A stretch of 64,000 nt of DNA, taken from Mucilaginibacter agri. GTDB lineage: Bacteria; Bacteroidota; Bacteroidia; Sphingobacteriales; Sphingobacteriaceae. Positions within the stretch are counted from its first letter, which is position 1. Every line of letters starts with the position of its first letter. The stretch spans positions 558,001-622,000 of the forward strand of contig NZ_WWEO01000044.1 of assembly GCF_009928685.1 (NCBI RefSeq). Reading direction: 5' to 3'. Made by a program: the position numbers and the translations under genes. Shown piece after piece: positions 40,471-49,332 of this stretch. The notes below the pieces were generated by a model. That model was not told the DNA's origin. It ran no database searches and worked only from the letters and a program-made list of their open reading frames with translations.

Positions 40471-40545
40471 GTTGTCGGTTGTCAGTTATCGGTTATCTGA
40501 AAAGAGCTTGGTACTGACAACAGACAACTGATAACCGACAACTGA
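40471..40545. repeat. Heptamer inverted repeat between atpD and atpC
   Basis: The left arm 40471-40498 is four exact 7-mers GTTRTCN. The right arm 40513-40545 is four 7-mers ACHGAYA plus a partial fifth, which runs directly into the atpC ATG at 40546. The arms are reverse complements, differing only at positions 4 and 7 of the unit. Some of the position-4 differences would form G-U pairs in RNA. The loop is 14 nt. Confidence 0.9.
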
Positions 40546-40800
40546 ATGATTTTAGAAATCTTAACTCCCGATAAAAAAGTGTTTGAAGGCGAAGTAGCTT
40601 CAGTTACTGTACCCGGCACTATGGGATCATTTGAAATATTGAACAACCACGCCCCTATCATCTCTACTTTAGAAGATGGCAAGCTGATCGTTCGCACGGG
40701 TGGTAACACTAAACAGGAAGTTTATCTGATACATGGCGGTGTTGTTGAAGTTTTAAATAACAAAGTAATGGTGTTAGCCGAAGGCATTACCCACCGTTGA
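40546..40800 (+). CDS. atpC: ATP synthase F1 subunit epsilon (short)
   Basis: 84 residues comprising only the N-terminal beta-sandwich (LEILTPDKKVFEGEVASVTVPGTMGSFEILNNHAPIISTL). The C-terminal helical hairpin that acts as an inhibitory brake in E. coli epsilon (about 135 residues) is absent. Short epsilon is common in Bacteroidota. It connects the c-ring/gamma rotor. The start codon abuts a heptamer inverted repeat, so ribosome access may depend on that structure. Confidence 0.95.
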   Translation: MILEILTPDKKVFEGEVASVTVPGTMGSFEILNNHAPIISTLEDGKLIVRTGGNTKQEVYLIHGGVVEVLNNKVMVLAEGITHR

Positions 40801-40818
40801 TCTTTAAACTGATATTTA

Positions 40819-40853
40819 TAAAAAGCCTTTCGAGTTTCGAAAGGCTTTTTTTG
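40819..40853 (+). terminator. atpDC terminator
   Basis: The stem AAAGCCTTTCGA / TCGAAAGGCTTT is followed by a T-run, about 20 bases past the atpC stop. Confidence 0.9.
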
Positions 40854-40874
40854 TGAGATAAGCTGAAGCTTTGC

Positions 40875-40947
40875 TGTCATGTTGAGGCACTCGAAACATG
40901 GTGCAAAGGCCTTTGCGCACTACACTTCGGGCGCCTCAGTGTGACAG
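40875..40947. repeat. Diverged inverted repeat with internal palindrome
   Basis: The ends TGTCATGTTGAGGCACTCGA and GGGCGCCTCAGTGTGACA are inverted. The centre holds a near-perfect 20-bp palindrome (GTGCAAAGGCCTTTGCGCAC). It is probably a relative of the GTCATGCTGAAC family. Confidence 0.7.
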
Positions 40948-40995
40948 CCATTCGTAGTGCAAATTTTTTCTAACTTCGATCTGCAAACATCTATT

Positions 40996-41388
40996 ATGCA
41001 ATTCAAAGTCAACTTAGATACCATCATCCTTTACGTGCAAAACGTAGATAACTTAAAAGCTTTTTACACCGATACTTTCAATCTTAAAGTTATTGAAGAA
41101 TATCATTCAACCTGGGCACTTCTGGAAGCCGGGAACTGTAAGATCGGCCTGCACAAAATCGGCGCGCAATATTGGGACGAAAGTAAAGGCGCTTTCAAAT
41201 TCGACAACAATTCTAAAATCGTTTTTGAGATTGATGAGGACCTGAATAAAGTTCGTGAGCATTTCATTAATCAAAACGTAGCCATGCGGGAAATCAAAAC
41301 CTTCGATAATTATGATTACTGGCTTTGCGATGGCGAAGACCCGGAAGGGAATGTTTTTCAATTGAGGCAAAGGAAGCAACTTTTATAA
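40996..41388 (+). CDS. Glyoxalase/VOC superfamily protein
   Basis: 130 residues from ATG 40996; an upstream ATG at 40957 lies at the edge of repeat DNA and adds no conserved residues. The beta-alpha-beta-beta-beta pattern starts LDTIILYVQNVDNLKAFYTDTFNLKVIEE, and DPEGNVFQLRQ is the typical C-terminal metal-ligand strand of the VOC fold. It is a single-domain dioxygenase or lyase-like protein of unknown substrate. It ends 1 bp before the next gene. Confidence 0.82.
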   Translation: MQFKVNLDTIILYVQNVDNLKAFYTDTFNLKVIEEYHSTWALLEAGNCKIGLHKIGAQYWDESKGAFKFDNNSKIVFEIDEDLNKVREHFINQNVAMREIKTFDNYDYWLCDGEDPEGNVFQLRQRKQLL

Positions 41389-41389
41389 C

Positions 41390-41974
41390 ATGATAACCAA
41401 AGAGAAAGTCAGGATATTCGATCACTACAGCGGAGATAGAGATGCATTCATATTATTAAGTAAGGATGAAGACAAAACCTTATTTGAGAATGATGACTGG
41501 GCATTAATTCATACCTTTTACGAAAACATTTTTTCAATAAACGGGCGACTTACATCTGAGGAATTTACGAAGAGCTTATTAAAGGATTTAAAAGCTCGAT
41601 GCAACGAGGAAGCTTTTTATTTATTAACCTCAAAAATAAATTCATATTCAGATTTTCAAAAAATCGCAGATATTCTTAAACAGATTAAAGCAATTACTCA
41701 TGCTGACGCCGACACAATATGGGCTGGCTTTGATAATGCCACTCTATTTTTAAAAGATTTAGATCGAGATATAACCGGCATCCAATTTTGTAGCTTCATT
41801 AGGTTGGAAAAGATAAATTTGGAATTTCTCGTAACCTCAACTTATCAGGAACTTTCAATGTCAAATGGCTGGGGAGATCATTATCTAAGATTGGCTGAGA
41901 CTTTCGACCAACTATACAATAGGTTGACTAAAAAGAAGCTGGACAACAGGCCTTCTTCGCAAGTGCAACCTTGA
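41390..41974 (+). CDS. Hypothetical protein, possibly paired with VOC protein
   Basis: A 194-residue soluble helical protein. No signal peptide or membrane segment. ALIHTFYENIFSINGRLTSEEFTKSLLKDLKARC and SYSDFQKIADILKQIK look like helical hairpins. No family recognised. It is A/T-rich compared with the operons around it. One base separates it from the VOC gene, so the two are almost certainly co-transcribed. Confidence 0.65.
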   Translation: MITKEKVRIFDHYSGDRDAFILLSKDEDKTLFENDDWALIHTFYENIFSINGRLTSEEFTKSLLKDLKARCNEEAFYLLTSKINSYSDFQKIADILKQIKAITHADADTIWAGFDNATLFLKDLDRDITGIQFCSFIRLEKINLEFLVTSTYQELSMSNGWGDHYLRLAETFDQLYNRLTKKKLDNRPSSQVQP

Positions 41975-42420
41975 TGAAAAAACCACTTAATTCCAAATGG
42001 ATTTCAGTTTGTTCTTCTTACGCGCGTTTGCAACGCGTACTTAAAACTTCCGGACATTTAAATGCCCTACATCCAACCCATTTTCTACAACTTTTTTCAC
42101 CGTTCTGTCAGTTTTACGCCGAAAATCGCCCCTCATACTATGCATGCATAACAAGCATACCGAATACCAATTTCAACTTTGGTATAGTAGCCTAAATATT
42201 TAATTTTATAAAAACCAACTTTTAAGATATATAAATTCGATAATTTTATTTTATCGATATATAATTCTTATTTTATTTTTTTTATTTAGGTATTGTATAT
42301 CCGTCGGCATCTCTCTACTTTACAAATAACAAATTTACATCGACCATTGTATCAACCTAAATTAAGTGCTAACCACCATTTGGTCATTGTAATTAACAAT
42401 TAATAAATACATTCTTAATA
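41975..42420. other. Non-coding leader region of the ilv-leu operon
   Basis: About 445 bases with no convincing gene. The near-palindrome CGCGTTTGCAACGCG is at 42023-42037 and a hairpin TCGATAA/TTATCGA at 42237-42257. The latter lies in a very A/T-rich block just upstream of the predicted operon promoter. The expected 5' leader (about 42330-42420) contains no obvious leader peptide rich in Ile/Val/Leu codons and no T-box. Confidence 0.5.
42293..42323 (+). promoter_or_regulatory. Putative promoter of the ilv-leu operon
   Basis: TTG at 42293-42295 and TACTTTAC at 42316-42323 are separated by 20 bases, close to the Bacteroidota TTTG-N19-TAnnTTTG consensus (last base of the -7 element differs). 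Transcription would begin near 42330, leaving a leader of about 90 bases before ilvD. Confidence 0.5.
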
Positions 42421-44130
42421 ATGAGTACTACAACTGATACCGAACAAAGCGTAGAATTAAACCGCTACAGTAAAACCCTAACCGCCGACCCTACCCAACC
42501 GGCTGCACAGGCCATGCTTTATGGTATTGGTTTAACTGATGATGATTTGAAAAAACCTCAGGTTGGCATTGCCAGCATGGGTTACGATGGCAACACCTGT
42601 AACATGCACTTAAACGACTTAGCCAAAGTGATTAAGACGAGTACATGGGAAGAAAACATGGTAGGCCTTATATTTAATACTATTGGCGTAAGCGATGGTA
42701 TGAGCAACGGTACCGAAGGTATGCGTTACTCGTTAGTAAGTCGCGATATTATCGCCGACTCTATCGAAGCCGTTTGCGGCGCTCAATATTACGATGGTTT
42801 AATTACCATCCCTGGTTGCGATAAAAACATGCCGGGTTCATTAATTGCCATGGGCAGGTTAAACCGCCCCTCTATTATGGTATATGGCGGTACTATTAAA
42901 CCAGGCCACTGGAAAGGCGAAGACTTAAACATCGTATCGGCATTCGAAGCTCTGGGTAAAAAAATTGCCGGCCAGATAGATGATGTAGATTTTATGGGCA
43001 TCGTTAAAAATGCTTGTCCTAGCGCGGGTGCTTGTGGTGGTATTTATACTGCCAATACGATGGCTGCAGCTATCGAGGCGTTGGGTATGAGTTTGCCATA
43101 CTCGTCATCAAACCCGGCTTTGAGCGAAGAAAAACAAGCGGAATGCCGTGCAGCAGGGAAGTACATTTATAAACTGCTGGAGAAAGATATTAAGCCTTCG
43201 GATATTATGACCCGCAAGGCATTCGAGAACGCTATTATTACTATTATGGTAATGGGCGGTTCTACCAATGCGGTATTGCACTTAATTGCAATGGCAAAAA
43301 GTGTAAATGTGCCATTAACACAAGATGATTTCCAGGAATTAACAAACCGCACTCCCTTATTGGCCGATATGAAGCCAAGTGGTAAATACATGATGGAAGA
43401 CTTGCACAATGTAGGTGGTGTTCCGGCGGTAATGAAATATCTATTAAAACTAGGTTGGTTGCACGGCGAATGCCTTACCGTAACAGGCCAAACATTGGCA
43501 GAAAATTTAGCCGAAGTTCCTGAACTGGATTTCGATACCCAAAAAGTAATTCTTCCGGTTGAACAGGCGATTAAAGCTACCGGCCACTTACAGATCCTTT
43601 ATGGAAACTTAGCTACGGGTGGTAGTGTTGCCAAAATTACCGGTAAAGAGGGAGAGCGTTTTGAAGGCCCTGCCCGCGTATTTGATGGCGAATTCGAGTT
43701 GATTCATGGGATCCAAAGCGGCCGTGTTAAATCAGGCGATGTTGTAGTTATCCGCAATGTTGGCCCTAAGGGAGCCCCAGGTATGCCAGAGATGTTGAAA
43801 CCAACCTCTGCTATTTTCGGTGCTGGTTTGGGCAGTTCGGTAGCACTGATTACGGATGGCCGTTTCTCTGGTGGTACACACGGTTTCGTGGTAGGCCATA
43901 TTACACCAGAAGCTTATGATGGTGGCGGTATTGCCTTTGTAAAAGATGATGACAAGATCATTATCGACGCTGTAACCAACCAGATTAACCTCATCATCAG
44001 TGATGAAGAAATGGCAGCACGAAGAGCAGCTTGGGTTCAGCCTAAATTAAAAGTTACTAAAGGAGTTTTATACAAATATGCCAAAAGCGTTACCACGGCA
44101 GCCGAAGGTTGCGTAACGGATGGAGAATAA
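42421..44130 (+). CDS. ilvD: Dihydroxy-acid dehydratase
   Basis: 569 residues. Dehydrates 2,3-dihydroxy-isovalerate and -methylvalerate to the 2-keto acids of valine and isoleucine, using an Fe-S cluster and Mg. Cluster-related cysteines appear in DGNTCNMHLND, IPGCDKNMPGS and KNACPSAGACGGIYTANTM. The C-terminal DGRFSGGTHGFVVGHITPEA is the family signature. It is the first gene of the branched-chain operon. Confidence 0.98.
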   Translation: MSTTTDTEQSVELNRYSKTLTADPTQPAAQAMLYGIGLTDDDLKKPQVGIASMGYDGNTCNMHLNDLAKVIKTSTWEENMVGLIFNTIGVSDGMSNGTEGMRYSLVSRDIIADSIEAVCGAQYYDGLITIPGCDKNMPGSLIAMGRLNRPSIMVYGGTIKPGHWKGEDLNIVSAFEALGKKIAGQIDDVDFMGIVKNACPSAGACGGIYTANTMAAAIEALGMSLPYSSSNPALSEEKQAECRAAGKYIYKLLEKDIKPSDIMTRKAFENAIITIMVMGGSTNAVLHLIAMAKSVNVPLTQDDFQELTNRTPLLADMKPSGKYMMEDLHNVGGVPAVMKYLLKLGWLHGECLTVTGQTLAENLAEVPELDFDTQKVILPVEQAIKATGHLQILYGNLATGGSVAKITGKEGERFEGPARVFDGEFELIHGIQSGRVKSGDVVVIRNVGPKGAPGMPEMLKPTSAIFGAGLGSSVALITDGRFSGGTHGFVVGHITPEAYDGGGIAFVKDDDKIIIDAVTNQINLIISDEEMAARRAAWVQPKLKVTKGVLYKYAKSVTTAAEGCVTDGE

Positions 44131-44140
44131 TAAAGAGTCG

Positions 44141-44206
44141 ATAGATAATAGTTGATCGTTCATAGCCGAATAAAAGCACTATGATCTATGATCCATCAAC
44201 TATGAA
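44141..44206. repeat. Heptamer inverted repeat between ilvD and ilvB
   Basis: The left arm 44141-44168 is four 7-mers of type ATMGNNN. The right arm 44179-44206 is four 7-mers of type CYATSAW. The arms are reverse-complement vocabularies with a 10-nt loop. It lies 10 bases past the ilvD stop and 17 before the ilvB ATG. Confidence 0.88.
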
Positions 44207-44223
44207 AATAAAAACAAAGTAAT

Positions 44224-45972
44224 ATGAACGAGACAGCAATTGCACAGCAGGAATTAGTAACTGCACCCGAAAACGAGGTAGCAGTAGAGCTTACAGGATC
44301 AGCCGCTTTACTAGAGGCACTACTGGTCGAAGGCGTCGATACTATTTTTGGTTATCCCGGTGGCGCAATTATGCCCGTCTATGATGCTTTGTATGATTAT
44401 AAAGAAAAACTTAACCACATACTGGTTCGCCACGAGCAGGGTGGTATCCACGCCGGTCAGGGTTATGCACGTACCTCTGGTAAAGTGGGTGTTGTGTTTG
44501 CAACCAGCGGCCCGGGCGCTACCAACTTAATCACCGGCTTAGCTGATGCACAAATTGATAGCACACCATTGGTTTGTATCACCGGTCAGGTGTTTGCACA
44601 CCTTTTAGGTACTGATGCTTTCCAGGAAACCGATGTGATCAACATATCAACGCCGGTAACCAAATGGAACTATCAGATCACTGATGCTACCGAAATTCCA
44701 GAGGTACTGGCTAAGGCATTTTACATTGCGCGCAGCGGTCGTCCAGGTCCGGTTTTGATTGATATTACCAAGAACGCACAGATTCAAAAGTTCCAATTCA
44801 AGGGCTATACCCCTTGCACGCATATTCGCAGCTATAGGCCCAAACCAATTGTTCGTCACGAATATATTGAGCAGGCTGCTGCATTGATCAATCAGGCTAA
44901 GAAACCATTTATCCTGTTTGGTCAGGGCGTAATCTTGGGTTCTGCAGAGCAGGAGTTTAAAGCTTTTGTCGAAAAATCCGGAATCCCTGCAGCATGGACC
45001 ATCTTAGGCGCAGGTGCTATCCCTACAGATCATCCGCAAAACGTGGGTATGCTGGGCATGCACGGCAACTATGGTCCTAACGTATTAACTAACGAGTGCG
45101 ACGTGCTGATTGCTGTTGGTATGCGTTTCGATGACCGCGTAACCGGCCGTTTAGATAAATACGCTAAACAGGCGCAGGTTATCCACTTGGATATTGACCC
45201 TGCTGAAATCGACAAAAACGTAAAATCAACTGTACCGGTATGGGGTGATTGTAAAGAGACTTTACCATTGCTTACTGCCCAGGTTGATAAAAAAGATCAC
45301 ACCGAGTGGTTAGCCAAATTTAACGAATATACCGCCCAGGAAAACGAGGCTGTTATTAACAACGAATTGCACCCCACTACCGATGAAATGACCATGGGTG
45401 AGGTAATCGATCAATTAAATATCCTAACAAAAGGGGAAGCTGTTATTGTAACCGACGTAGGCCAGCACCAAATGGTGGCCTGCCGTTATGCCGACTTCAA
45501 AAACACCCGCAGCAACGTTACCAGCGGTGGTTTAGGTACAATGGGCTTTGCATTACCTGCAGCCATCGGTGCTAAATATGGTGCACAAGATCGCACTGTA
45601 ATTGCCATCATCGGCGACGGGGGTATGCAAATGACCATCCAGGAATTGGGTACTATTATGCAAAGCGGCGTAGATGTTAAAATCATCATCCTTAACAACC
45701 GTTTCTTAGGTATGGTACGCCAATGGCAGGAGTTATTTAACGAGCGTCGTTACTCATTCGTAGATATTCAAAGTCCTGATTTTGTTCAGGTGGCTGCTGG
45801 GTATCGCATCCCGGGCAGAATGATTGAAGATCGTGCTGATCTGCAACCTGCACTAGAGCAGATGCTGAACAACAAAGGTTCTTTCTTATTAGAAGTAATG
45901 GTAACTAAAGAAAACAACGTTTTCCCGATGGTACCGCAAGGTTGCAGCGTTAGCGAAATCAGACTTAAATAA
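44224..45972 (+). CDS. ilvB: Acetolactate synthase, catalytic subunit
   Basis: A 582-residue ThDP-dependent enzyme that joins two pyruvates, or pyruvate with 2-oxobutyrate. GVDTIFGYPGGAIMPVYDAL and RHEQGGIHAGQGYAR (with the catalytic Glu) open the PYR domain. The ThDP/Mg motif runs from IIGDGGMQMTIQELG to ILNNRFLG in the C-terminal domain. Length is typical. The regulatory subunit gene follows 27 bp later without any repeat between them, unlike most junctions of this operon. Confidence 0.98.
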   Translation: MNETAIAQQELVTAPENEVAVELTGSAALLEALLVEGVDTIFGYPGGAIMPVYDALYDYKEKLNHILVRHEQGGIHAGQGYARTSGKVGVVFATSGPGATNLITGLADAQIDSTPLVCITGQVFAHLLGTDAFQETDVINISTPVTKWNYQITDATEIPEVLAKAFYIARSGRPGPVLIDITKNAQIQKFQFKGYTPCTHIRSYRPKPIVRHEYIEQAAALINQAKKPFILFGQGVILGSAEQEFKAFVEKSGIPAAWTILGAGAIPTDHPQNVGMLGMHGNYGPNVLTNECDVLIAVGMRFDDRVTGRLDKYAKQAQVIHLDIDPAEIDKNVKSTVPVWGDCKETLPLLTAQVDKKDHTEWLAKFNEYTAQENEAVINNELHPTTDEMTMGEVIDQLNILTKGEAVIVTDVGQHQMVACRYADFKNTRSNVTSGGLGTMGFALPAAIGAKYGAQDRTVIAIIGDGGMQMTIQELGTIMQSGVDVKIIILNNRFLGMVRQWQELFNERRYSFVDIQSPDFVQVAAGYRIPGRMIEDRADLQPALEQMLNNKGSFLLEVMVTKENNVFPMVPQGCSVSEIRLK

Positions 45973-45999
45973 ACCCCACGGAGTTTTAAAGAAACAAAA

Positions 46000-46590
46000 A
46001 TGGAAAAGCAGGAATTTAACATCACCGTTTATACCGAAAACCAGATTGGTCTGCTGAATCGCATCGCCATCATTTTCACCCGTAGAAAGATCAATATCGA
46101 TAGCTTGAACACCTCTCCTTCTGAGATTAAAGGTATCCACCGCTTCAACATCGTTATAGATGAATCTGAAGAAGTGGTACGCAAACTTTGCCGTCAGATT
46201 GAGAAACAAGTTGAGGTATTAAAAGCATACTATCATACCAATGCCGACGTTATTTGGCAAGAGATGGCCCTTTATAAGGTACCGGCCGATATTATTGCCG
46301 AGAAGGCAAGCGTTGAGCGTTTATTACGCGAAAACGGCGCCCGTGCAGTTGTGATCCGTAAAGATTACATCGTGTTTGAAACTACCGGTCACCGTGAAGA
46401 AACCGATAACCTAATTAAGGTTCTGCAACCTTTCGGCCTGATTGAATTTGTACGCAGCGCACGCGTGGCAATTATCAAAGACAGCGAAGGCTTTAACTCT
46501 AAGATCCGCGAATTTGAACGCTTAGAGCCGAGCGAAGACGTAATCGAAAACGAATACCTGAATAAAGGACAAAAGGTGTTTACGATGTAG
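46000..46590 (+). CDS. ilvN: Acetolactate synthase, regulatory subunit
   Basis: A 196-residue protein. The N-terminal ACT domain (FNITVYTENQIGLLNRIAIIFTRRKINIDSLNTSP) is the valine-binding module, and the C-terminal ALS-SS domain (VVIRKDYIVFETTGHREETDNL) follows. It activates IlvB and gives feedback inhibition. The gene is sometimes called ilvH. The immediate downstream position from ilvB supports a stoichiometric pair. Confidence 0.96.
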   Translation: MEKQEFNITVYTENQIGLLNRIAIIFTRRKINIDSLNTSPSEIKGIHRFNIVIDESEEVVRKLCRQIEKQVEVLKAYYHTNADVIWQEMALYKVPADIIAEKASVERLLRENGARAVVIRKDYIVFETTGHREETDNLIKVLQPFGLIEFVRSARVAIIKDSEGFNSKIREFERLEPSEDVIENEYLNKGQKVFTM

Positions 46591-46598
46591 TAAAGTTG

Positions 46599-46664
46599 AT
46601 AGGCAATAGATCGTGATCATAGCCGAATTCGAGCTACTATGAACTATCAACCATTAACTATGAA
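46599..46664. repeat. Heptamer inverted repeat between ilvN and ilvC
   Basis: The left arm (46599-46625) carries ATAGNNN words, one unit shortened to 6 bases; the right arm 46637-46664 is four 7-mers CYATNAA. It uses the same vocabulary as the ilvD-ilvB element. A second, single arm of a period-8 type (AATTATCA/AACGCATA-like words, about 46672-46710) follows, before the ilvC ATG. Confidence 0.8.
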
Positions 46665-46715
46665 CTAAAACAATTGACAAATTAACGCATAATCGAATTA
46701 TCAAATTAAATACAA

Positions 46716-47780
46716 ATGGCACAATTAAATTTTGGCGGCACTGAAGAAAACGTAGTAACCCGCGACGAATTTCCACTATCGAAAGCACAGGAAGTACTTA
46801 AAAACGAAGTAGTAGCTGTTATCGGTTACGGCGTTCAAGGCCCGGGTCAGGCGCTAAACCAAAAAGACAATGGTATCAATGTTATCGTTGGTCAGCGTAA
46901 AGGTTCAAAATCATGGGATAAAGCTGTTAGCGATGGCTTTGTACCTGGCGAAACCCTTTTTGAAATTGAAGAAGCCCTTGAAAAAGGAACTATCTATTGC
47001 TACCTATTAAGCGATGCTGCACAAATTGAATTGTGGCCAACTGTTAAAAAACACTTAACCCCGGGTAAAGCATTATACTTTTCTCATGGCTTCGGTATCA
47101 CTTTCAAAGAGCAAACCGGCATCGTTCCTCCTGCAGATGTTGACGTATTTTTGGTTGCACCTAAAGGTTCTGGTACATCATTGCGTCGTATGTTCTTACA
47201 AGGTCGCGGCTTAAACTCAAGCTTTGCTATCTTCCAGGATGCTACCGGCCGTGCATGGGAAAGAGTTGTTTCATTAGGTATTGCCGTAGGTAGCGGTTAC
47301 CTGTTCGAAACAGATTTCAAAAAAGAAGTTTACAGCGATTTAACCGGCGAGCGTGGTACACTGATGGGTTGTATTCAGGGTATCTTCGCTGCACAATACG
47401 AAGTATTACGCAGCAAAGGCCACACACCTTCTGAAGCATTTAACGAAACTGTTGAAGAGTTAACTCAATCTTTAATGCCATTAGTTGCTGAAAACGGTAT
47501 GGACTGGATGTATGCAAACTGCTCTACTACTGCACAACGTGGTGCATTAGACTGGTGGAAAAAATTCCGTGATGCTACTAAACCTGTTTTCGAAGAGCTT
47601 TACGAAAGCGTTGCTACCGGTAAAGAATCACAACGTTCTATCGACTCTAACAGCCAGCCAGATTACCGCGAGAAACTGGATGCAGAATTGAAAGAATTAC
47701 GCGACAGCGAATTATGGCAGGCAGGTAAAACTGTACGCAGCTTACGCCCGGAAAATCAGGCGGTAGAAAGCATTAGCTAA
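46716..47780 (+). CDS. ilvC: Ketol-acid reductoisomerase (short, class I size)
   Basis: 354 residues. The Rossmann motif is VAVIGYGVQGPGQALN (about 33-48), and the coenzyme-selecting loop GQRKGSKSWDKA points to NADPH. The C-terminal KARI knotted domain shows YSDLTGERGTLMGCIQGIFAAQYE and EELTQSLMPLVAENGMDWMY. It isomerises and reduces acetolactate/acetohydroxybutyrate. The gene ends directly at a half G/C-run element. Confidence 0.97.
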   Translation: MAQLNFGGTEENVVTRDEFPLSKAQEVLKNEVVAVIGYGVQGPGQALNQKDNGINVIVGQRKGSKSWDKAVSDGFVPGETLFEIEEALEKGTIYCYLLSDAAQIELWPTVKKHLTPGKALYFSHGFGITFKEQTGIVPPADVDVFLVAPKGSGTSLRRMFLQGRGLNSSFAIFQDATGRAWERVVSLGIAVGSGYLFETDFKKEVYSDLTGERGTLMGCIQGIFAAQYEVLRSKGHTPSEAFNETVEELTQSLMPLVAENGMDWMYANCSTTAQRGALDWWKKFRDATKPVFEELYESVATGKESQRSIDSNSQPDYREKLDAELKELRDSELWQAGKTVRSLRPENQAVESIS

Positions 47781-47815
47781 TAACCTCTCCCCAACCCTCT
47801 CCAAAGGAGAGGGAG
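47781..47815. repeat. Half G/C-run element after ilvC
   Basis: A single arm (CCTCTCCCC-AA-CCCTCTCC-AAA-GGAGAGGG) begins at the base after the ilvC stop codon. The partner arm is missing; a hairpin terminator takes its place before leuC. Confidence 0.75.
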
Positions 47816-47850
47816 CAAGAAATGGTTAATTTATATCAATACAAAAAATA

Positions 47851-47884
47851 AAAACCTCCCTGTTATTTATACGGGGAGGTTTTA
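47851..47884 (+). terminator. Terminator-like hairpin 8 bp before leuC start
   Basis: The stem AAAACCTCCC / GGGGAGGTTTT with a 12-nt loop and a T-run resembles an intrinsic terminator. The 3' half contains GGGGAGG, the best ribosome-binding sequence for leuC, so folding would both stop transcription and hide the site. It may act as an attenuator between the ilv and leu halves of the operon. Confidence 0.65.
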
Positions 47885-47891
47885 AAAGGTT

Positions 47892-49310
47892 ATGGGAAAT
47901 ACATTATTCGATAAGATTTGGGACGCCCACGTAGTGAGCAGTAAGGAAGGATTTCCTGATATTTTATATATCGATACCCATTTTATACACGAGGTAACCA
48001 GTCCGCAGGCATTTGATGGTTTGCGTAAACGTGGTTTACCCGTACTTAGGCCAAAACAAACCGTTGCCACAGCAGATCATAACGTGCCAACATGGGACCA
48101 GCACCTGCCCATCAAGGAGGAGCTTTCGCGTTACCAGGTTGATATGCTGACTAAAAACTGTGCTGAGTTTGGTGTTGAGCTTTACGGCTTAGGCCATCCT
48201 TACCAGGGCATTGTACACGTAATTGGCCCCGAGCTGGGGATAACTCGTCCGGGCGGCACTTACGTTTGCGGCGATAGCCATACATCAACCCATGGTGCTT
48301 TTGGTGCAATTGCGTTTGGTATTGGTACATCGCAGGTAGAACAAGTTATGGCTACACAATGCCTTCTGCAATCTCGCCCAAAAAGGATGAAAATTGAAGT
48401 GAACGGCAAACTGCAAAAAGGTGTTGGCGCTAAAGATATTATCCTTTATATCATTTCTAAAACCACAGCCGCAGGCGGTACCGGTTATGCTGTTGAGTAT
48501 GCCGGTGATACCATCCGTTCATTAAGCATGGAAGGCCGCATGACCATCTGTAACATGAGCATCGAAATGGGGGCCCGTTGCGGATTGATCGCTCCTGATG
48601 ATACTACAATCGAATATGTAAAAGGCCGCGAATTTGCCCCTAAAGGCGAAGAATGGGATAAAGCAGTTGCCTACTGGAAAACGCTTTACTCTGATGATGA
48701 TGCACAGTTCGACAGTGTATTGAGCTTCAACGCCGAAGATATTGAGCCGATGATCACCTACGGAACCAATCCGGGTATGGGCATCGGTGTAACACAGCAT
48801 GTACCGGTTACTGCTGATGTTGATCCAACAGAACAAAAATCTTATGCCAATTCATTGGCTTATATGGGTGTGCACGATGATGAATCGCTGATCGGAAAAC
48901 CGATTGACTATGTGTTTATCGGTAGCTGCACCAACTCACGTATCGAAGACCTGCGCGAGGTGGCCGCCTTTGTTAAAGGCAAACACAAAGCGGATAATGT
49001 TACCGTATGGGTAGTACCTGGCTCTAAACAAGTACAGGAACAAGCCATTGCTGAAGGCTTGGACAAAGTATTTGAATCGGCTGGTTTCCCGCTGCGCGAG
49101 CCAGGTTGCAGCGCTTGTTTAGGTATGAACGAAGACAAGATCCCGGCAGGCAAATACTGCGTATCAACTTCGAACAGAAACTTCGAAGGTCGTCAGGGAC
49201 CTAATTCACGTACCATATTGGCGAGCCCGTTAACAGCAGCCGCAGCGGCGGTTACCGGTAAGATTACGGATATACGCGAATTACTATCTGAAGGAGAATT
49301 GGTAGGATAA
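47892..49310 (+). CDS. leuC: 3-isopropylmalate dehydratase large subunit
   Basis: 472 residues of the aconitase superfamily. CGDSHTSTHGAFGAIAFGIGTSQVEQV and the cluster-binding cysteines in FIGSCTNSRIEDL and EPGCSACLGMN are intact. It isomerises 2- to 3-isopropylmalate together with LeuD through a [4Fe-4S] cluster. The partner gene leuD is separated from it by a small monooxygenase-like gene, an unusual interruption. Confidence 0.98.
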   Translation: MGNTLFDKIWDAHVVSSKEGFPDILYIDTHFIHEVTSPQAFDGLRKRGLPVLRPKQTVATADHNVPTWDQHLPIKEELSRYQVDMLTKNCAEFGVELYGLGHPYQGIVHVIGPELGITRPGGTYVCGDSHTSTHGAFGAIAFGIGTSQVEQVMATQCLLQSRPKRMKIEVNGKLQKGVGAKDIILYIISKTTAAGGTGYAVEYAGDTIRSLSMEGRMTICNMSIEMGARCGLIAPDDTTIEYVKGREFAPKGEEWDKAVAYWKTLYSDDDAQFDSVLSFNAEDIEPMITYGTNPGMGIGVTQHVPVTADVDPTEQKSYANSLAYMGVHDDESLIGKPIDYVFIGSCTNSRIEDLREVAAFVKGKHKADNVTVWVVPGSKQVQEQAIAEGLDKVFESAGFPLREPGCSACLGMNEDKIPAGKYCVSTSNRNFEGRQGPNSRTILASPLTAAAAAVTGKITDIRELLSEGELVG

Positions 49311-49316
49311 TACAAC

Positions 49317-49328
49317 TTGTCATTGCGA
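49317..49328. repeat. Half copy of TGTCATTGCGAG repeat before ABM gene
   Basis: TTGTCATTGCGA stands alone in the 22-bp gap between leuC and the ABM gene, ending 4 bases before the ATG. It is the end sequence of the larger element found after the ABM gene. Confidence 0.6.
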
Positions 49329-49332
49329 ATAC

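Noticed and set aside
40471..40545. Possible CRISPR-like or simple tandem array
   Set aside because: Units are 7 bases, degenerate and contiguous without spacers, and arranged as inverted arms. No cas genes are nearby.
41971..42195. A 74-codon frame starting inside the stop of the unknown gene at 41390
   Set aside because: Low-complexity mix of residues with no domain or signal. It runs through the CGCGTTTGCAACGCG palindrome and into the A/T-rich leader; more likely non-coding.
42324..42420. Leader-peptide attenuator or T-box ahead of ilvD
   Set aside because: No short frame rich in Ile/Val/Leu codons and no T-box consensus was found. The predicted leader is too short and A/T-rich for a clear terminator/anti-terminator pair.
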